64,000 bases of DNA. Source: Roseovarius salinarum. GTDB lineage: Bacteria > Pseudomonadota > Alphaproteobacteria > Rhodobacterales > Rhodobacteraceae. The notes beneath the pieces are model-generated. The model searched no databases. It was not told where the DNA came from and saw only the letters and a list, made by a program, of their open reading frames with translations. The DNA lies in NCBI RefSeq assembly GCF_002834145.1, contig NZ_PHNT01000005.1, forward strand, positions 62,001-126,000, given 5' to 3'. Numbering within the stretch: position 1 is the stretch's first letter; each line of letters opens with the position of its first letter. Of this stretch, positions 11,495-19,878 are shown one piece after another. The translations under genes and the position numbers were made by a program.

Positions 11495-11977
11495 ATGAGA
11501 CCCATCCTAGCCCTTGTTTTTGCAGGCCTAACCGCCCTGCCCGCCGCGGCCCAGGACGCCGCGGAAAGTGCCCCCGCCGACTCTGCGGAGGGAACGGAGG
11601 CCCTTCTGGCCGATCTGATCCGGCCGGCCGACGATACGGACCTGAAGGATTTCATCTGGACACGGCGCCCTCTGGTGGTGTTCGCCGACAGCCCGGCGGA
11701 TCCGCGGTATGTCCAGCAGATGAAGAACATCCGGAAGCGGCCGGAGGACCTGACCGAGCGCGACGTGGTCGTGCTGACCGATACCGACCCGGAGGCCGAT
11801 TCGGCCTTGCGCGAGGAACTGCACCCACGCGGATTCGCCATCGTCCTGGTCGGCAAGGACGGCAAGATATACCTGCGCAAGCCGGTGCCGTGGGACGTGC
11901 GCGAGATCGGCCGGGTGATCGACAAGATGCCGATGCGCCAGCAGGAGATCGAGGACCGACGCGGCGGCGAGAGCTGA
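11495..11977 (+). CDS. DUF4174 domain secreted protein
   Basis: A 160-residue protein with a signal peptide (MRPILALVFAGLTALPAAAQ). After an acidic linker it has the DUF4174 thioredoxin-like core: WTRRPLVVFADSPADPRYVQ, ERDVVVLTDTDPEA, GFAIVLVGKDGKIYLRKP and the end VIDKMPMRQQEI. There is no CxxC, so it is not an obvious oxidoreductase. The start is the Met of the signal peptide, preceded by GGGAGA; the open frame extends much further upstream but that part is a shadow of the opposite gene. Function unknown. It is convergent with the lipoprotein gene at 12021. Confidence 0.85.
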   Translation: MRPILALVFAGLTALPAAAQDAAESAPADSAEGTEALLADLIRPADDTDLKDFIWTRRPLVVFADSPADPRYVQQMKNIRKRPEDLTERDVVVLTDTDPEADSALREELHPRGFAIVLVGKDGKIYLRKPVPWDVREIGRVIDKMPMRQQEIEDRRGGES

Positions 11978-12020
11978 GCGCGCGCCGCCATGACGGCCCC
12001 GTGCGGTTCGGCTGCCGGCC

Positions 12021-12542
12021 TCATCTTGACCCCTGCACGACCACCAGCAGCCCCGTGGCCGGATCAAGCAGCATGACCCGGCGGGCCACCGCGTCATAGG
12101 CCAGCACGGCGCCGGGATTCTCCAGCGCGTAGCGGAAGGCGCTTTCGGCACGGTCATCCATGCACGCCCGCCCCTCGAGCGCGGCGCGCCGCACGGCCAT
12201 CCCGGTGTCGCGTTCGGTGTTCGCCAATGCAACGATCGCCGCATCCGGCGCCTGCCCGGGCACGTCCAGCGCCGTTGCCCCGCGACGCTCCAGCGCGACG
12301 GCGGCGGCCGCCGCACTGTCTGTCACGCGCAGCGGCGCCTTGACCTGCATGTCGGTCAGCCGGAAAACGCCAGCCATGCAGCCGTAGCGCGACTCGAAGG
12401 ACACCGTGTCGCCCAGGGCGAACCACCGCGCCAACCCTTCGCGCAGCGCCGCCTCCTCGCCGCCGCGGCAGCCGGCGAGCACGAGCCCGGCCACGAGGGC
12501 GGGCCCGGCGGCGCGCAGGCTGTGGCGGCATGCGGCGGTCAT
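12021..12542 (-). CDS. Putative lipoprotein downstream of pccA
   Basis: A 173-residue protein with a lipoprotein signal ending LVAGLVLAGC, with Cys as the expected first residue of the mature protein. The mature part has no domain I recognise; it contains two further Cys (SRYGCMAG and EGRACMDD) that could form a disulfide, and it ends in a hydrophobic VLAYDAVARRVMLLDPATGLL stretch. It starts four bases after the pccA stop, so the two are almost certainly one transcript. That links it to propionyl-CoA metabolism by position only. Confidence 0.7.
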   Translation of the reverse strand: MTAACRHSLRAAGPALVAGLVLAGCRGGEEAALREGLARWFALGDTVSFESRYGCMAGVFRLTDMQVKAPLRVTDSAAAAAVALERRGATALDVPGQAPDAAIVALANTERDTGMAVRRAALEGRACMDDRAESAFRYALENPGAVLAYDAVARRVMLLDPATGLLVVVQGSR

Positions 12543-12546
12543 CGTG

Positions 12547-14547
12547 TCACTCGAACTCCATGATCACGTCATCCACGGCCAGGCTGTCGCCCGGCCCGGC
12601 GTTGATCTTCGACACCTTCGCTCGGCGCTCGGCCCTCAGGATGTTCTCCATCTTCATCGCCTCGACGGTGCAAAGCGGCTGCCCCTCCTGCACCTCGTCC
12701 CCCTCGGAGACGTCGATCTTCACGATCATGCCGGGCATCGGGCACAGCAGCATCTTCGAGGTATCAGGCGGCAGTTTCTCGGGCATTAAGGCCGCCAGGT
12801 CCGCCTGACGCGGCGTTCGGACGTGAACCTTCAGGTCCGCGCCGCGGTTGCGGATCCGGAAGCCGCCGGAGATCTTGCCGACCTTGAGCACAAGCGGGCT
12901 GCCCTCGACCTCGAGCTCGGCCAGCTGGTCGCCCGGCGTCCAGTCACTGGCCACGCGCATGATGTCGCCGTCCGCGAAGGTCACGGTGGAGCCGTCCCGG
13001 TCGGCATCGATGGTCACGGCAAAGCGATGCCCCTGCAGGCTGACCACCCAGTTCTCGCCGACATGACGCTCGTGGTTGTCCATCCGGCCCGAAATGCGCG
13101 AGCGCCGGATCTCGGCCACGCGGTGCATCGCCGCGCAGCTTGCCGCGATGCGGCGCAGGATGTCCTCGGGCAGCGCGACACCGGAAAAGCCATCGGGGTA
13201 TTCCTCGGCAATGAAGGCTGTCGTTATCTCGCCCGAAACGAAGCGCGGGTGGTCCATCACCGCGCTGAGGAACGGCAGGTTGTGGCCGATGCCCTCGATC
13301 TCGAACGCGTCGAGCGCGTTGCGCATCCCCTCGATCGCCTCCGCGCGGGTGTGGCCCCAGGTGCACAGCTTGGCGATCATCGGGTCGTAGTACATCGAGA
13401 TCTCGCCGCCCTCGTAGACGCCGGTGTCGTTGCGCACCACCGCGCCCTCGACGGCCAGCTCCTGCGGCGGGCGATAGCGCGTCAGCCGGCCGATCGAGGG
13501 CAGGAAGTTGCGGTAGGGATCCTCGGCATAGAGCCGGCTTTCCATCGCCCAGCCATTGAGCGTGATGTCGCTCTGCGCAAGGCCCAGTTTCTCGCCGGCG
13601 GCCACCCGGATCATCTGCTCCACAAGGTCCACGCCGGTGATGAGTTCCGTCACCGGGTGCTCCACCTGAAGGCGCGTGTTCATCTCGAGGAAATAAAAAT
13701 TCTTGTCGCCGTCCACGATGAATTCGACCGTGCCGGCGCTGGAATAGCCCACGGCATGGGCCAGCGCGAGGGCCTGCTCGCCCATGCGCTTGCGCGTGGC
13801 CTCGTCGAGGAAGGGGCTTGGGGCCTCCTCGATGACCTTCTGGTTGCGCCGCTGGATCGAGCATTCCCGCTCGCCCAGGTAAACGCCGTTGCCGTGCTGG
13901 TCACACAGCACCTGGATCTCGATGTGCCGGGGCTGGGTGACGAATTTCTCGATGAATATCCGGTCGTCGCCGAAACTGGCCGCCGCCTCGTTCTTGGAAC
14001 TCTGGAAACCCTCGCGCGCTTCCTCGTCGTTCCAGGCAATGCGCATGCCCTTGCCGCCGCCACCGGCGCTGGCCTTGAGCATGACCGGATAGCCGATTTC
14101 CTGGCTGATGCGGATCGCCTCCTCGGCGTCCTCGATCAGGCCCATGACACCGGGCACCGTGTTGACCTCGGCTTCCTTGGCGATCTTCTTGGAAGTGATC
14201 TTGTCGCCCATCGCCTCGATCGCGCCCTTGGGGGGGCCGATGAAGGCGACGCCCTCGGCCTCCAGCGCCTCGGCGAACTTCGGGTTCTCCGACAGGAAGC
14301 CGTAGCCGGGGTGCACCGCCTCGGCGCCGGTCTGGCGGATCGCGTCCATCACCTTGTCGATGACGATGTAGGATTCGGCGGCCGGGGCGGGGCCGATGTG
14401 AACGGCCTCGTCGGCCATGGCCACGTGCAGCGCATTGCGATCCGCGTCGGAATAGACGGCGACGGTCTTTATCCCCATGGCGCGGGCCGACTTGATGACC
14501 CGGCAGGCGATCTCGCCGCGGTTGGCGATCAGGATCTTATTGAACAT
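12547..14547 (-). CDS. pccA: Propionyl-CoA carboxylase alpha subunit (biotin carboxylase/BCCP)
   Basis: A 666-residue alpha subunit with an N-terminal biotin carboxylase (MFNKILIANRGEIACRV; ATP-grasp glycine loop KASAGGGGKGMRIAW), a linker domain and a C-terminal biotinyl domain in which Lys632 of EAMKMEN is biotinylated. It forms (S)-methylmalonyl-CoA with PccB. ATG 14547 is chosen because similarity starts there and AAGGA precedes it; the frame stays open upstream to 14658 without conserved content. A strong intrinsic terminator lies on the same strand 150-190 bases upstream, which may bear on expression. Confidence 0.97.
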   Translation of the reverse strand: MFNKILIANRGEIACRVIKSARAMGIKTVAVYSDADRNALHVAMADEAVHIGPAPAAESYIVIDKVMDAIRQTGAEAVHPGYGFLSENPKFAEALEAEGVAFIGPPKGAIEAMGDKITSKKIAKEAEVNTVPGVMGLIEDAEEAIRISQEIGYPVMLKASAGGGGKGMRIAWNDEEAREGFQSSKNEAAASFGDDRIFIEKFVTQPRHIEIQVLCDQHGNGVYLGERECSIQRRNQKVIEEAPSPFLDEATRKRMGEQALALAHAVGYSSAGTVEFIVDGDKNFYFLEMNTRLQVEHPVTELITGVDLVEQMIRVAAGEKLGLAQSDITLNGWAMESRLYAEDPYRNFLPSIGRLTRYRPPQELAVEGAVVRNDTGVYEGGEISMYYDPMIAKLCTWGHTRAEAIEGMRNALDAFEIEGIGHNLPFLSAVMDHPRFVSGEITTAFIAEEYPDGFSGVALPEDILRRIAASCAAMHRVAEIRRSRISGRMDNHERHVGENWVVSLQGHRFAVTIDADRDGSTVTFADGDIMRVASDWTPGDQLAELEVEGSPLVLKVGKISGGFRIRNRGADLKVHVRTPRQADLAALMPEKLPPDTSKMLLCPMPGMIVKIDVSEGDEVQEGQPLCTVEAMKMENILRAERRAKVSKINAGPGDSLAVDDVIMEFE

Positions 14548-15334
14548 GTATTGGTCCTTCTTGCTCTTGGGCAGGCGGGCGGGGACGCGGCCGGATCGGC
14601 GCGCGCGGCTCCGACCGGGCCGGTGCGGGTTGAATGCTGGAAAAGATGCACCGCGCACGTGTGTGTCGCGGCGGGCGACCGGCGCCCGGAGCCGCCGGAA
14701 AAAAACGGGCGGACCGTGGATGACACCACAGAACCGCCCGGTAGGGGGAAGGGTAACGGAAAAGACGTTCTGTCTCGGCCCGGGGACGCGGGGCCGCCAC
14801 TACACGCGATACGGTGGCGCCGAAGTTGACGCACGCCAAGCGGGCAATCTGGGGCGCAACGCTTTCGGCAGGCATTCGCGCACCGCGCGACGGCATTGGC
14901 AAGAACGTGCCGCCCCGTGCGCCCCGACGCACGGACGAAGGCCTGACGGGTGCCCGCATGTCGCTTTGTTGAAACCGCGTGAGCCTGCAGGCGCCCGCCC
15001 GTGAGATCGCGCCCCCTCCTACCGCCGGATCGGGGCAGACTGTTGCAACCAAGCCACCCCGGTGGGCGACACGATGGCGTCCGTTTCCGACATGGCCGTG
15101 CAAATGAACCAGGGGGCCGCCCCGTCCGTGCGGCCGCCGCCCAACACGTTTCGGCCGAATTCTTCCGCCAATCCGCCTATTTGCAGAAGCGCTCCCGCTC
15201 TCTTGAAGTATTTGTAACACGCCACCACGCGGACTTGTCCGCGCGGTCAACAACTCTCCCGCGGACATGACACGGGTGTCACCGCGCGGCGTGCCAGCCT
15301 TGTCGCATTCATCGCACAAGGGAGAAACAACCTC
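14548..15334. other. Intergenic region between pccA and the porin gene
   Basis: A 787-base gap between divergent genes. Open frames here (for example 14477-15004 and 15001-15270 plus, 15019-15228 minus) read as arginine/proline-rich shadows with no recognisable protein. It contains a strong minus-strand terminator at 14699-14740 and a smaller perfect hairpin, CCGTGCG-N6-CGCACGG, at 14915-14934. The last 150 bases must hold the porin promoter, but no convincing -35/-10 pair was found. Confidence 0.6.
14699..14740 (-). terminator. Strong intrinsic terminator in the pccA leader
   Basis: Read on the minus strand, CGGGCGG pairs with CCGCCCG (14706-14712 and 14734-14740). Inside, CTGTGG and CCACGG pair (one G-U) around the loop TGTCAT. 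The stem is followed directly by seven T residues (A run at 14699-14705 on the plus strand). It is the only hairpin plus T-tract terminator I found in the window. It points toward pccA, so it could end a small RNA encoded upstream or act as an attenuator in the pccA leader. Confidence 0.75.
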
Positions 15335-16501
15335 ATGAAACCGATATCCACGACAATCGCGGCGGCGCTGGCCGGCATGCTGGCCACCGGCCCCGGCCAC
15401 GCCGGCCCGGACGAGAAATCTCAAACCGAGCTCGACGCACTGCGCGCACGCGTCGAGGCGCTCGAGGCCGAACGGGCCAAAGAGGCCGAAACGGCCGAGG
15501 ACCCGTTCACCTTCAGTTTCCGGAACGGCACAACGGTCGGCATTTACGGTTACATCAAGGGCGATCTGATCTACGACGACGACGCCAATCTCGGTACCAC
15601 GACATTCGGGCTCAAGAACCTTGCACCCGGGGCGCCGTCCAATGACAACTTCCAGGGACATGCCAAGCAGACGCGGTTGGGCGTCGACATTTCCAATGGC
15701 GCCTTCGACGCCAAGATCGAGGGTGATTTCTTCGGGGGCACCCCCGGAACCGACGAATACCGGTTGCGGCACGCCTACGGGGAATACAAGGGGCTTCTGG
15801 TCGGGCAGTCGTGGTCGAACTTCGGCCCCCTGTTCAGCTACCCGGCCACGCTCGATTTTCAGGGACCGGCCGGCATGCCGTTCGCACGCGTGATGCAGGC
15901 GCGCTACACCTACGACACTGGCAACGGGTTCAGCTTTTCGGCCGCGATCGAAGAGGACAAGAACGGAAACGCCACCGAGCCTAGCTACACCGCCGCGGCC
16001 AAGTACGATTTCGATCGCGGCGCAATCCGCCTCGCCGGGATTTCCCGCGACATCACCGACAATCTCGGCAACGACATCGACGGTTGGGGCGTCAGTCTGG
16101 CCGGGACCGCGGAACTCTGGCAGGGCGGCAGCATTCTGGGCAACTACCACGTTGGCGACGGGCTGGCCGATCACCTCGTCTTCGCGCTCGGCACCGGCGT
16201 CGCCAATCCCAACGCGCTGTTTTTCGGCGCCGACGAGGTCGAGGCCGAAAGCGCCACGGTCGGCATCAGCCAGCAGATCAACGAGAAATGGACCCTGAGC
16301 GCAAACTACGGCCTGACCGAGCTTGACCGCGCGCCCGCGCTGGCGACCAAGGAATTGCAGTCGGTCCATGTGACCGCTCTCTACTCTCCGCGCGAATCGC
16401 TGACCTTCGGGCTGGAGTATTTCTACGGCGAGAACAAGCTCGGCAACGGAACCACGGCCGAAGCCGACCGGCTCCAGTTCTCGACGCGGTTCGACTTCTG
16501 A
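15335..16501 (+). CDS. DcaP-like outer membrane porin
   Basis: A 388-residue outer membrane beta-barrel protein with a signal peptide (ending GPGHAGPDEK), an N-terminal coiled coil (ELDALRARVEALEAERAKEA) and a barrel that ends in phenylalanine (FSTRFDF), as required for outer membrane insertion. The coiled coil plus GIYGYIKGDLIYDDDAN resembles DcaP-type trimeric porins, which pass dicarboxylates and other small anions. It sits between pccA and pccB but is transcribed the other way; a role in uptake of organic acids that feed propionyl-CoA is a guess. AAGGGAGA precedes the ATG. Confidence 0.85.
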   Translation: MKPISTTIAAALAGMLATGPGHAGPDEKSQTELDALRARVEALEAERAKEAETAEDPFTFSFRNGTTVGIYGYIKGDLIYDDDANLGTTTFGLKNLAPGAPSNDNFQGHAKQTRLGVDISNGAFDAKIEGDFFGGTPGTDEYRLRHAYGEYKGLLVGQSWSNFGPLFSYPATLDFQGPAGMPFARVMQARYTYDTGNGFSFSAAIEEDKNGNATEPSYTAAAKYDFDRGAIRLAGISRDITDNLGNDIDGWGVSLAGTAELWQGGSILGNYHVGDGLADHLVFALGTGVANPNALFFGADEVEAESATVGISQQINEKWTLSANYGLTELDRAPALATKELQSVHVTALYSPRESLTFGLEYFYGENKLGNGTTAEADRLQFSTRFDF

Positions 16502-16509
16502 TCCGCCAT

Positions 16510-16535
16510 GGCACCGCGTCTGCAGACGCGGTGCC
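16510..16535. terminator. 26-base perfect palindrome after the porin gene
   Basis: GGCACCGCGTC and GACGCGGTGCC flank TGCA, and the whole 26 bases are self-complementary. It starts 9 bases after the porin stop and lies between convergent genes. No T tract follows on either strand, so it may be a bidirectional Rho-assisted terminator or an RNA-stabilising hairpin. Confidence 0.6.
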
Positions 16536-16572
16536 ACACCGAACCGGGCCAGGTCGAAGCGGCTGCCCGACG

Positions 16573-16935
16573 TCATGGCGTGTTCCCTTCAGCGTCGAAG
16601 ACATCGGGGAAGTTGCGCCGCGCGGTCGCCACGTCGATCTTCAGACGCGCCTCGTAGCTTTCCGGATCGAACGGGTCGTCGGCCGGCACCACCTCGCGGC
16701 CGAACACCCAGCTCAGCCGGCCGGCGTCCAGGTTTCCCCGCTCGAACGGCCGGTCACCGAAATGGTCCCACAACGCGGCAAGGAAGGTCGCGTCGGCCGC
16801 GCGGTCGACCGGCTTGCGATCGCGGTAACGTTCGCGCCGAACTATGGGCGTGGCGCCCTTGGGGTTGGCCCTGCGAATGGTGAAATGGAGATCCGTGCCG
16901 GGCAACCGCCCGGGAAACCCGCGGTGCTTCAACAT
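16573..16935 (-). CDS. Hypothetical protein, 120 residues
   Basis: No family recognised. The protein is soluble, basic at the start (MLKHRGFPGRLPGTDLHFTI) and rich in Arg and Asp, with a WDHFGDRPF block and the end NFPDVFDAEG. There is no signal peptide. Codon use looks coding (third positions strongly G/C) and no competing frame is better. It lies on the same strand as, and downstream of, the small lipoprotein gene within the region between pccB and pccA, separated from it by a hairpin. Confidence 0.6.
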   Translation of the reverse strand: MLKHRGFPGRLPGTDLHFTIRRANPKGATPIVRRERYRDRKPVDRAADATFLAALWDHFGDRPFERGNLDAGRLSWVFGREVVPADDPFDPESYEARLKIDVATARRNFPDVFDAEGNTP

Positions 16936-16974
16936 GGCACGCCCCCCGGATCAAAGGGGCACAGGTTTGCGGCC

Positions 16975-16998
16975 GGGACGGGCGTGCAGGCCCGTCCC
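16975..16998 (-). terminator. Hairpin after the small lipoprotein gene
   Basis: GGGACGGGC (16975-16983) and GCCCGTCCC (16990-16998) form a perfect 9-base-pair stem with a 6-base loop. It begins 25 bases downstream of the lipoprotein stop on the minus strand. There is no T tract. Confidence 0.5.
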
Positions 16999-17022
16999 GC
17001 CGCGTCGGCAAAGCCCGGGGGC

Positions 17023-17172
17023 TCAGTACTTGCCGCCGTACTTGCCCGTGGGCTCCGGCTCTTCGGTGATCGGCTCGGGCTCGACCACGACGTACTCTTC
17101 TTCCTGCTGGGCGCAGGCGGCGACGAATCCGACGAGGCCGAGGGCCAGAAGGATCTTGAGACTGTTCGACAT
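17023..17172 (-). CDS. Small lipoprotein, 49 residues
   Basis: The protein begins MSNSLKILLALGLVGFVAAC, a complete lipoprotein signal with Cys20 as the expected lipidated residue. The mature part is short and acidic (AQQEEEYVVVEPEPITEEPE) and ends GKYGGKY. The frame is open upstream, but the start at 17172 is preceded by GGAGAAACG and gives the canonical signal. Very similar small lipoproteins occur in the pcc region of other Rhodobacterales as far as I recall; function unknown. Confidence 0.75.
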   Translation of the reverse strand: MSNSLKILLALGLVGFVAACAQQEEEYVVVEPEPITEEPEPTGKYGGKY

Positions 17173-17386
17173 CCGTTTCTCCTGTCTGTGTCTCCGGGCG
17201 CACGGCAAACTGCTTTTCCGCCCCGCCCGAACTGCGAGGTGTCGGTCGCATGAGTGCAACCGACCGGGACACTACCTGATTTACGCACGAAAATATATCC
17301 ACAATCCGCCCGGCGTTTCGCCTGTGGCGTGAAAACCGCAACTTGGCCACCGGATGAGCTTTGACGCGCAAGATATTGTGTGGGCA

Positions 17387-17836
17387 TCAAAACATCTCCC
17401 AGATACAGGAGCCGTCCACGACGCGATAGGCCTCGAAGACCTGGGTCATGTCCGCGTCCGTCACACCGAACTCCGATGGACGGTCGGCCAGCGAAATCAC
17501 GACGCGCGCGGCTCCGGGCACCACCGAGTCGAGGCGTGGCGCCGCGTATGTGCGGCACAGGAACTCGAGATCGTTCATCGTCGCCTCCAGACGAGCGCCA
17601 CCCGCCTCGAGCCCGGGCGCCACGAAACGGAAACGTGCCACGCGCCCCTCGCCCGTGCCGGTGCGGATCACCTCCTGAAGCCGTGCTTCCAGCCCCGAGG
17701 GCAGGACCACCGGCGCCGTCTCCTGCCCCGCGGCCGGGGCGGCGGCCAGCATACTGGCCGCCAACGCCGCAGCCCGGGCAGGGGCGCCGCCGGGACCGGC
17801 CAGCAGGGCCGCAGCGGTATGGGGCGCCACGGACAT
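17387..17836 (-). CDS. DUF6497-like secreted protein
   Basis: A 149-residue protein with an Ala-rich hydrophobic leader (residues 15-40, ending AAPAAGQE) compatible with a signal peptide. The mature part follows the DUF6497 pattern: [54 protein letters not shown] and the end DGSCIWEMF. Two cysteines could pair. ATG 17836 overlaps the stop of the 112-residue gene upstream by one base (TGATG). Function unknown. Confidence 0.72.
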   Translation of the reverse strand: MSVAPHTAAALLAGPGGAPARAAALAASMLAAAPAAGQETAPVVLPSGLEARLQEVIRTGTGEGRVARFRFVAPGLEAGGARLEATMNDLEFLCRTYAAPRLDSVVPGAARVVISLADRPSEFGVTDADMTQVFEAYRVVDGSCIWEMF

Positions 17837-18174
17837 CACTCGGTCGCCCACCTCAGCCAGCGCGCGCGACGCCCGGGATCCTCCAGCACCGCGGCGATGC
17901 GCGCCTGCGCCGCGTCGCGCGGGCCCGCACCATCGAGCCGCCCGCCGGCGGTCACCTCGAACCCGTGGCCGGTGGCGACCACCCGGACGGCGGGCGCAAA
18001 ACCACGAAGACCCCGCAGGGCGCGCCAGACGTCCTGCCGCACTTGGCGGGCCAGCCGCAGCCGGTCGCAGGCCGGGAAACGCGTATGCACCGCCAGGTCG
18101 AACCGCACGGGCAACTGGCGGGCCATCGTCAGGCCAGCGTCGTCGCGCAGGATGTGCCAACCGTTGCGGCGCAT
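17836..18174 (-). CDS. Conserved hypothetical protein, 112 residues
   Basis: A basic soluble protein ([20 protein letters not shown], then [20 protein letters not shown]) with no recognised domain. It reads like a small alpha/beta fold and has no signal peptide. It follows pccB by 48 bases on the same strand and is translationally coupled to the DUF6497-like gene. It is probably part of the pccB transcript. Confidence 0.65.
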   Translation of the reverse strand: MRRNGWHILRDDAGLTMARQLPVRFDLAVHTRFPACDRLRLARQVRQDVWRALRGLRGFAPAVRVVATGHGFEVTAGGRLDGAGPRDAAQARIAAVLEDPGRRARWLRWATE

Positions 18175-18222
18175 GGTGTCTCCCGGTCTACCGCGGATGC
18201 CGGAACAGGCCCGGCCTGCCCG

Positions 18223-19755
18223 TCAAAGCGGAATATTGTCGTGCTTTTTCCGCGGGCTGCTGAGCTTTTTCTTGCGCAGCGAGGCAAAGGCCCGCGCGAC
18301 GCGCATGCGCGTGCTCCGCGGCTGGATCACCTCGTCGATGAAGCCCCGCTCCGCCGCCACGAAGGGGTTGGCGAAACGGTCCTCGTAGTCCTGCGTGCGC
18401 CGCGCGATCTTGTCGGGGTCATCGAGCTCCGAGCGGTACAGGATCTCCGTCGCGCCCTTCGCGCCCATCACGGCCACCTCGGACGTCGGCCAGGCATAGT
18501 TGAAATCGCCGCGCAGGTGCTTGGAACTCATCACGACGTAGGCGCCGCCATAGGCCTTTCGCGTGATGACGGTGACCTTGGGCACCGTCGCCTCGCCGTA
18601 GGCGAACAGCAGCTTGGCACCGTGCTTGATGACACCATCGTACTCCTGGCTGGTGCCGGGCAGGAAACCGGGCACGTCCACGAAGGTCAGGATCGGGATC
18701 TCGAAGCAGTCGCAGAATCGCACGAAGCGCGCCGCCTTGCGCGCGCTGTCGATGTCGAGAACGCCGGCCAGCACCATCGGCTGGTTGGCCACGACCCCCA
18801 CGGTCTGCCCCTCGAGCCGGATAAATCCGGTGAGGATGTTTTTCGCGAAATCCTCCTGGATCTCGTAGAAATCGCCCTCGTCGGCCACCTTGGTGACCAG
18901 TTCCTTCATGTCATAGGGCACGTTGGGATTGTCGGGCACCAGGGTATCCAGGCTTTCCTCCACGCGGCCCGGTTCGTCGAAAAACGGCCGGACGGGCGGT
19001 TTCTCGCGGTTCGAAGGCGGCAGGAAATCCACCAGCCGGCGCACCTCGGCCAACGCCTCCACGTCGTTCTCGAACGCCGCATCGGCCACCGAGGACTTCT
19101 TGGTGTGGGTCAGCGCGCCCCCCAGTTCCTCGGCGGTGACATGCTCGTTGGTGACCGTCTTGACCACGTCCGGACCGGTGACGAACATGTAGGACGAGTC
19201 CTTGACCATGAAGATGAAGTCGGTCATCGCCGGGCTGTAGACCGCACCGCCCGCGCACGGCCCCATTATGACGCTGATCTGCGGGATCACGCCGGAGGCC
19301 TCGATGTTGCGCTGGAACACTTCGCCGTAACCCGCAAGGCTGTCCACGCCTTCCTGGATGCGCGCACCGCCCGAGTCGTTGATGCCGATCACCGGCGCGC
19401 CATTCTGCATGGCCATGTCCATGATCTTGCAGATCTTCTGGGCGTGCGTGGCCGAGACCGAGCCACCGAGCACGGTGAAGTCCTGGCTGAAGACATAGAC
19501 AAGGCGCCCGTTGATCGTCCCCCAGCCGGTAACGACCCCGTCCCCGTAGGGACGGTTCTTGTCCATGTCGAAATCCGTGCACCGGTGGGCCTTGAACATG
19601 TCGAATTCTTCGAAGCTGCCCTCGTCGAGCAACACGTCGATGCGTTCGCGCGCCGTCAGCTTGCCCTTGTCGTGCTGAGAGTCGATCCGGCGCTGACCAC
19701 CGCCCAGACGGGCCTCGGCGCGGCGATCCTCGAGTTCCTGAAGGATGTCTTTCAT
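18223..19755 (-). CDS. pccB: Propionyl-CoA carboxylase beta subunit
   Basis: A 510-residue carboxyltransferase subunit starting [20 protein letters not shown], of family-typical length, with two crotonase-like halves. Conserved stretches include [39 protein letters not shown] (oxyanion-hole glycines for the acyl-CoA site) and [18 protein letters not shown] (biotin side). ATG 19755 is used because homology starts there; GGGGAG precedes it. The upstream region holds a TTTGCAAA element and a plausible promoter, consistent with activation by the PccR encoded 2.7 kb away. Confidence 0.97.
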   Translation of the reverse strand: MKDILQELEDRRAEARLGGGQRRIDSQHDKGKLTARERIDVLLDEGSFEEFDMFKAHRCTDFDMDKNRPYGDGVVTGWGTINGRLVYVFSQDFTVLGGSVSATHAQKICKIMDMAMQNGAPVIGINDSGGARIQEGVDSLAGYGEVFQRNIEASGVIPQISVIMGPCAGGAVYSPAMTDFIFMVKDSSYMFVTGPDVVKTVTNEHVTAEELGGALTHTKKSSVADAAFENDVEALAEVRRLVDFLPPSNREKPPVRPFFDEPGRVEESLDTLVPDNPNVPYDMKELVTKVADEGDFYEIQEDFAKNILTGFIRLEGQTVGVVANQPMVLAGVLDIDSARKAARFVRFCDCFEIPILTFVDVPGFLPGTSQEYDGVIKHGAKLLFAYGEATVPKVTVITRKAYGGAYVVMSSKHLRGDFNYAWPTSEVAVMGAKGATEILYRSELDDPDKIARRTQDYEDRFANPFVAAERGFIDEVIQPRSTRMRVARAFASLRKKKLSSPRKKHDNIPL

Positions 19756-19780
19756 GGCACTCCCCTTGCGATTTCGCGGG

Positions 19781-19808
19781 ACAATAGGGAAACTGCGGCG
19801 GAGCACAA
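19781..19808 (-). promoter_or_regulatory. Candidate pccB promoter
   Basis: On the minus strand TTGTGC (19803-19808) and TATTGT (19781-19786) are 16 bases apart, giving a start about 20 bases upstream of the pccB ATG. The hexamers match consensus at three and four of six positions, as expected for an activator-dependent promoter. The TTTGCAAA element lies just upstream. Confidence 0.4.
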
Positions 19809-19824
19809 AGCGGAATCCGGCAAA

Positions 19825-19842
19825 TTTGCAAACCCTTGTAAA
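19825..19842. promoter_or_regulatory. PccR-type box upstream of pccB
   Basis: TTTGCAAA (19825-19832) is followed after two bases by CTTGTAAA (19835-19842), a two-mismatch copy in the same phase of the helix. A further ACTGCAAA lies at 19865-19872 next to the start of the divergent racemase-family gene. TTTGCAAA repeats are, as I recall, the target of PccR in Rhodobacter sphaeroides; the spacer here (two bases) differs from the four I remember. Confidence 0.6.
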
Positions 19843-19878
19843 TCGTCATCCGCGAATTCGCGAAACTGCAAAGGCCCG

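Noticed and set aside
15001-15270. 89-residue plus-strand frame before the porin gene
   Set aside because: Arg/Pro/Ser-rich, no ribosome binding site or family.
14537-16576. 679-residue minus-strand frame across the pccA leader and porin gene
   Set aside because: No recognisable protein; it is the codon-bias shadow of the porin gene and runs through the intergenic region.
17380-19878. Long plus-strand extension in front of the proline-racemase-family gene
   Set aside because: It is antisense to pccB and its neighbours; the enzyme starts at 19879.
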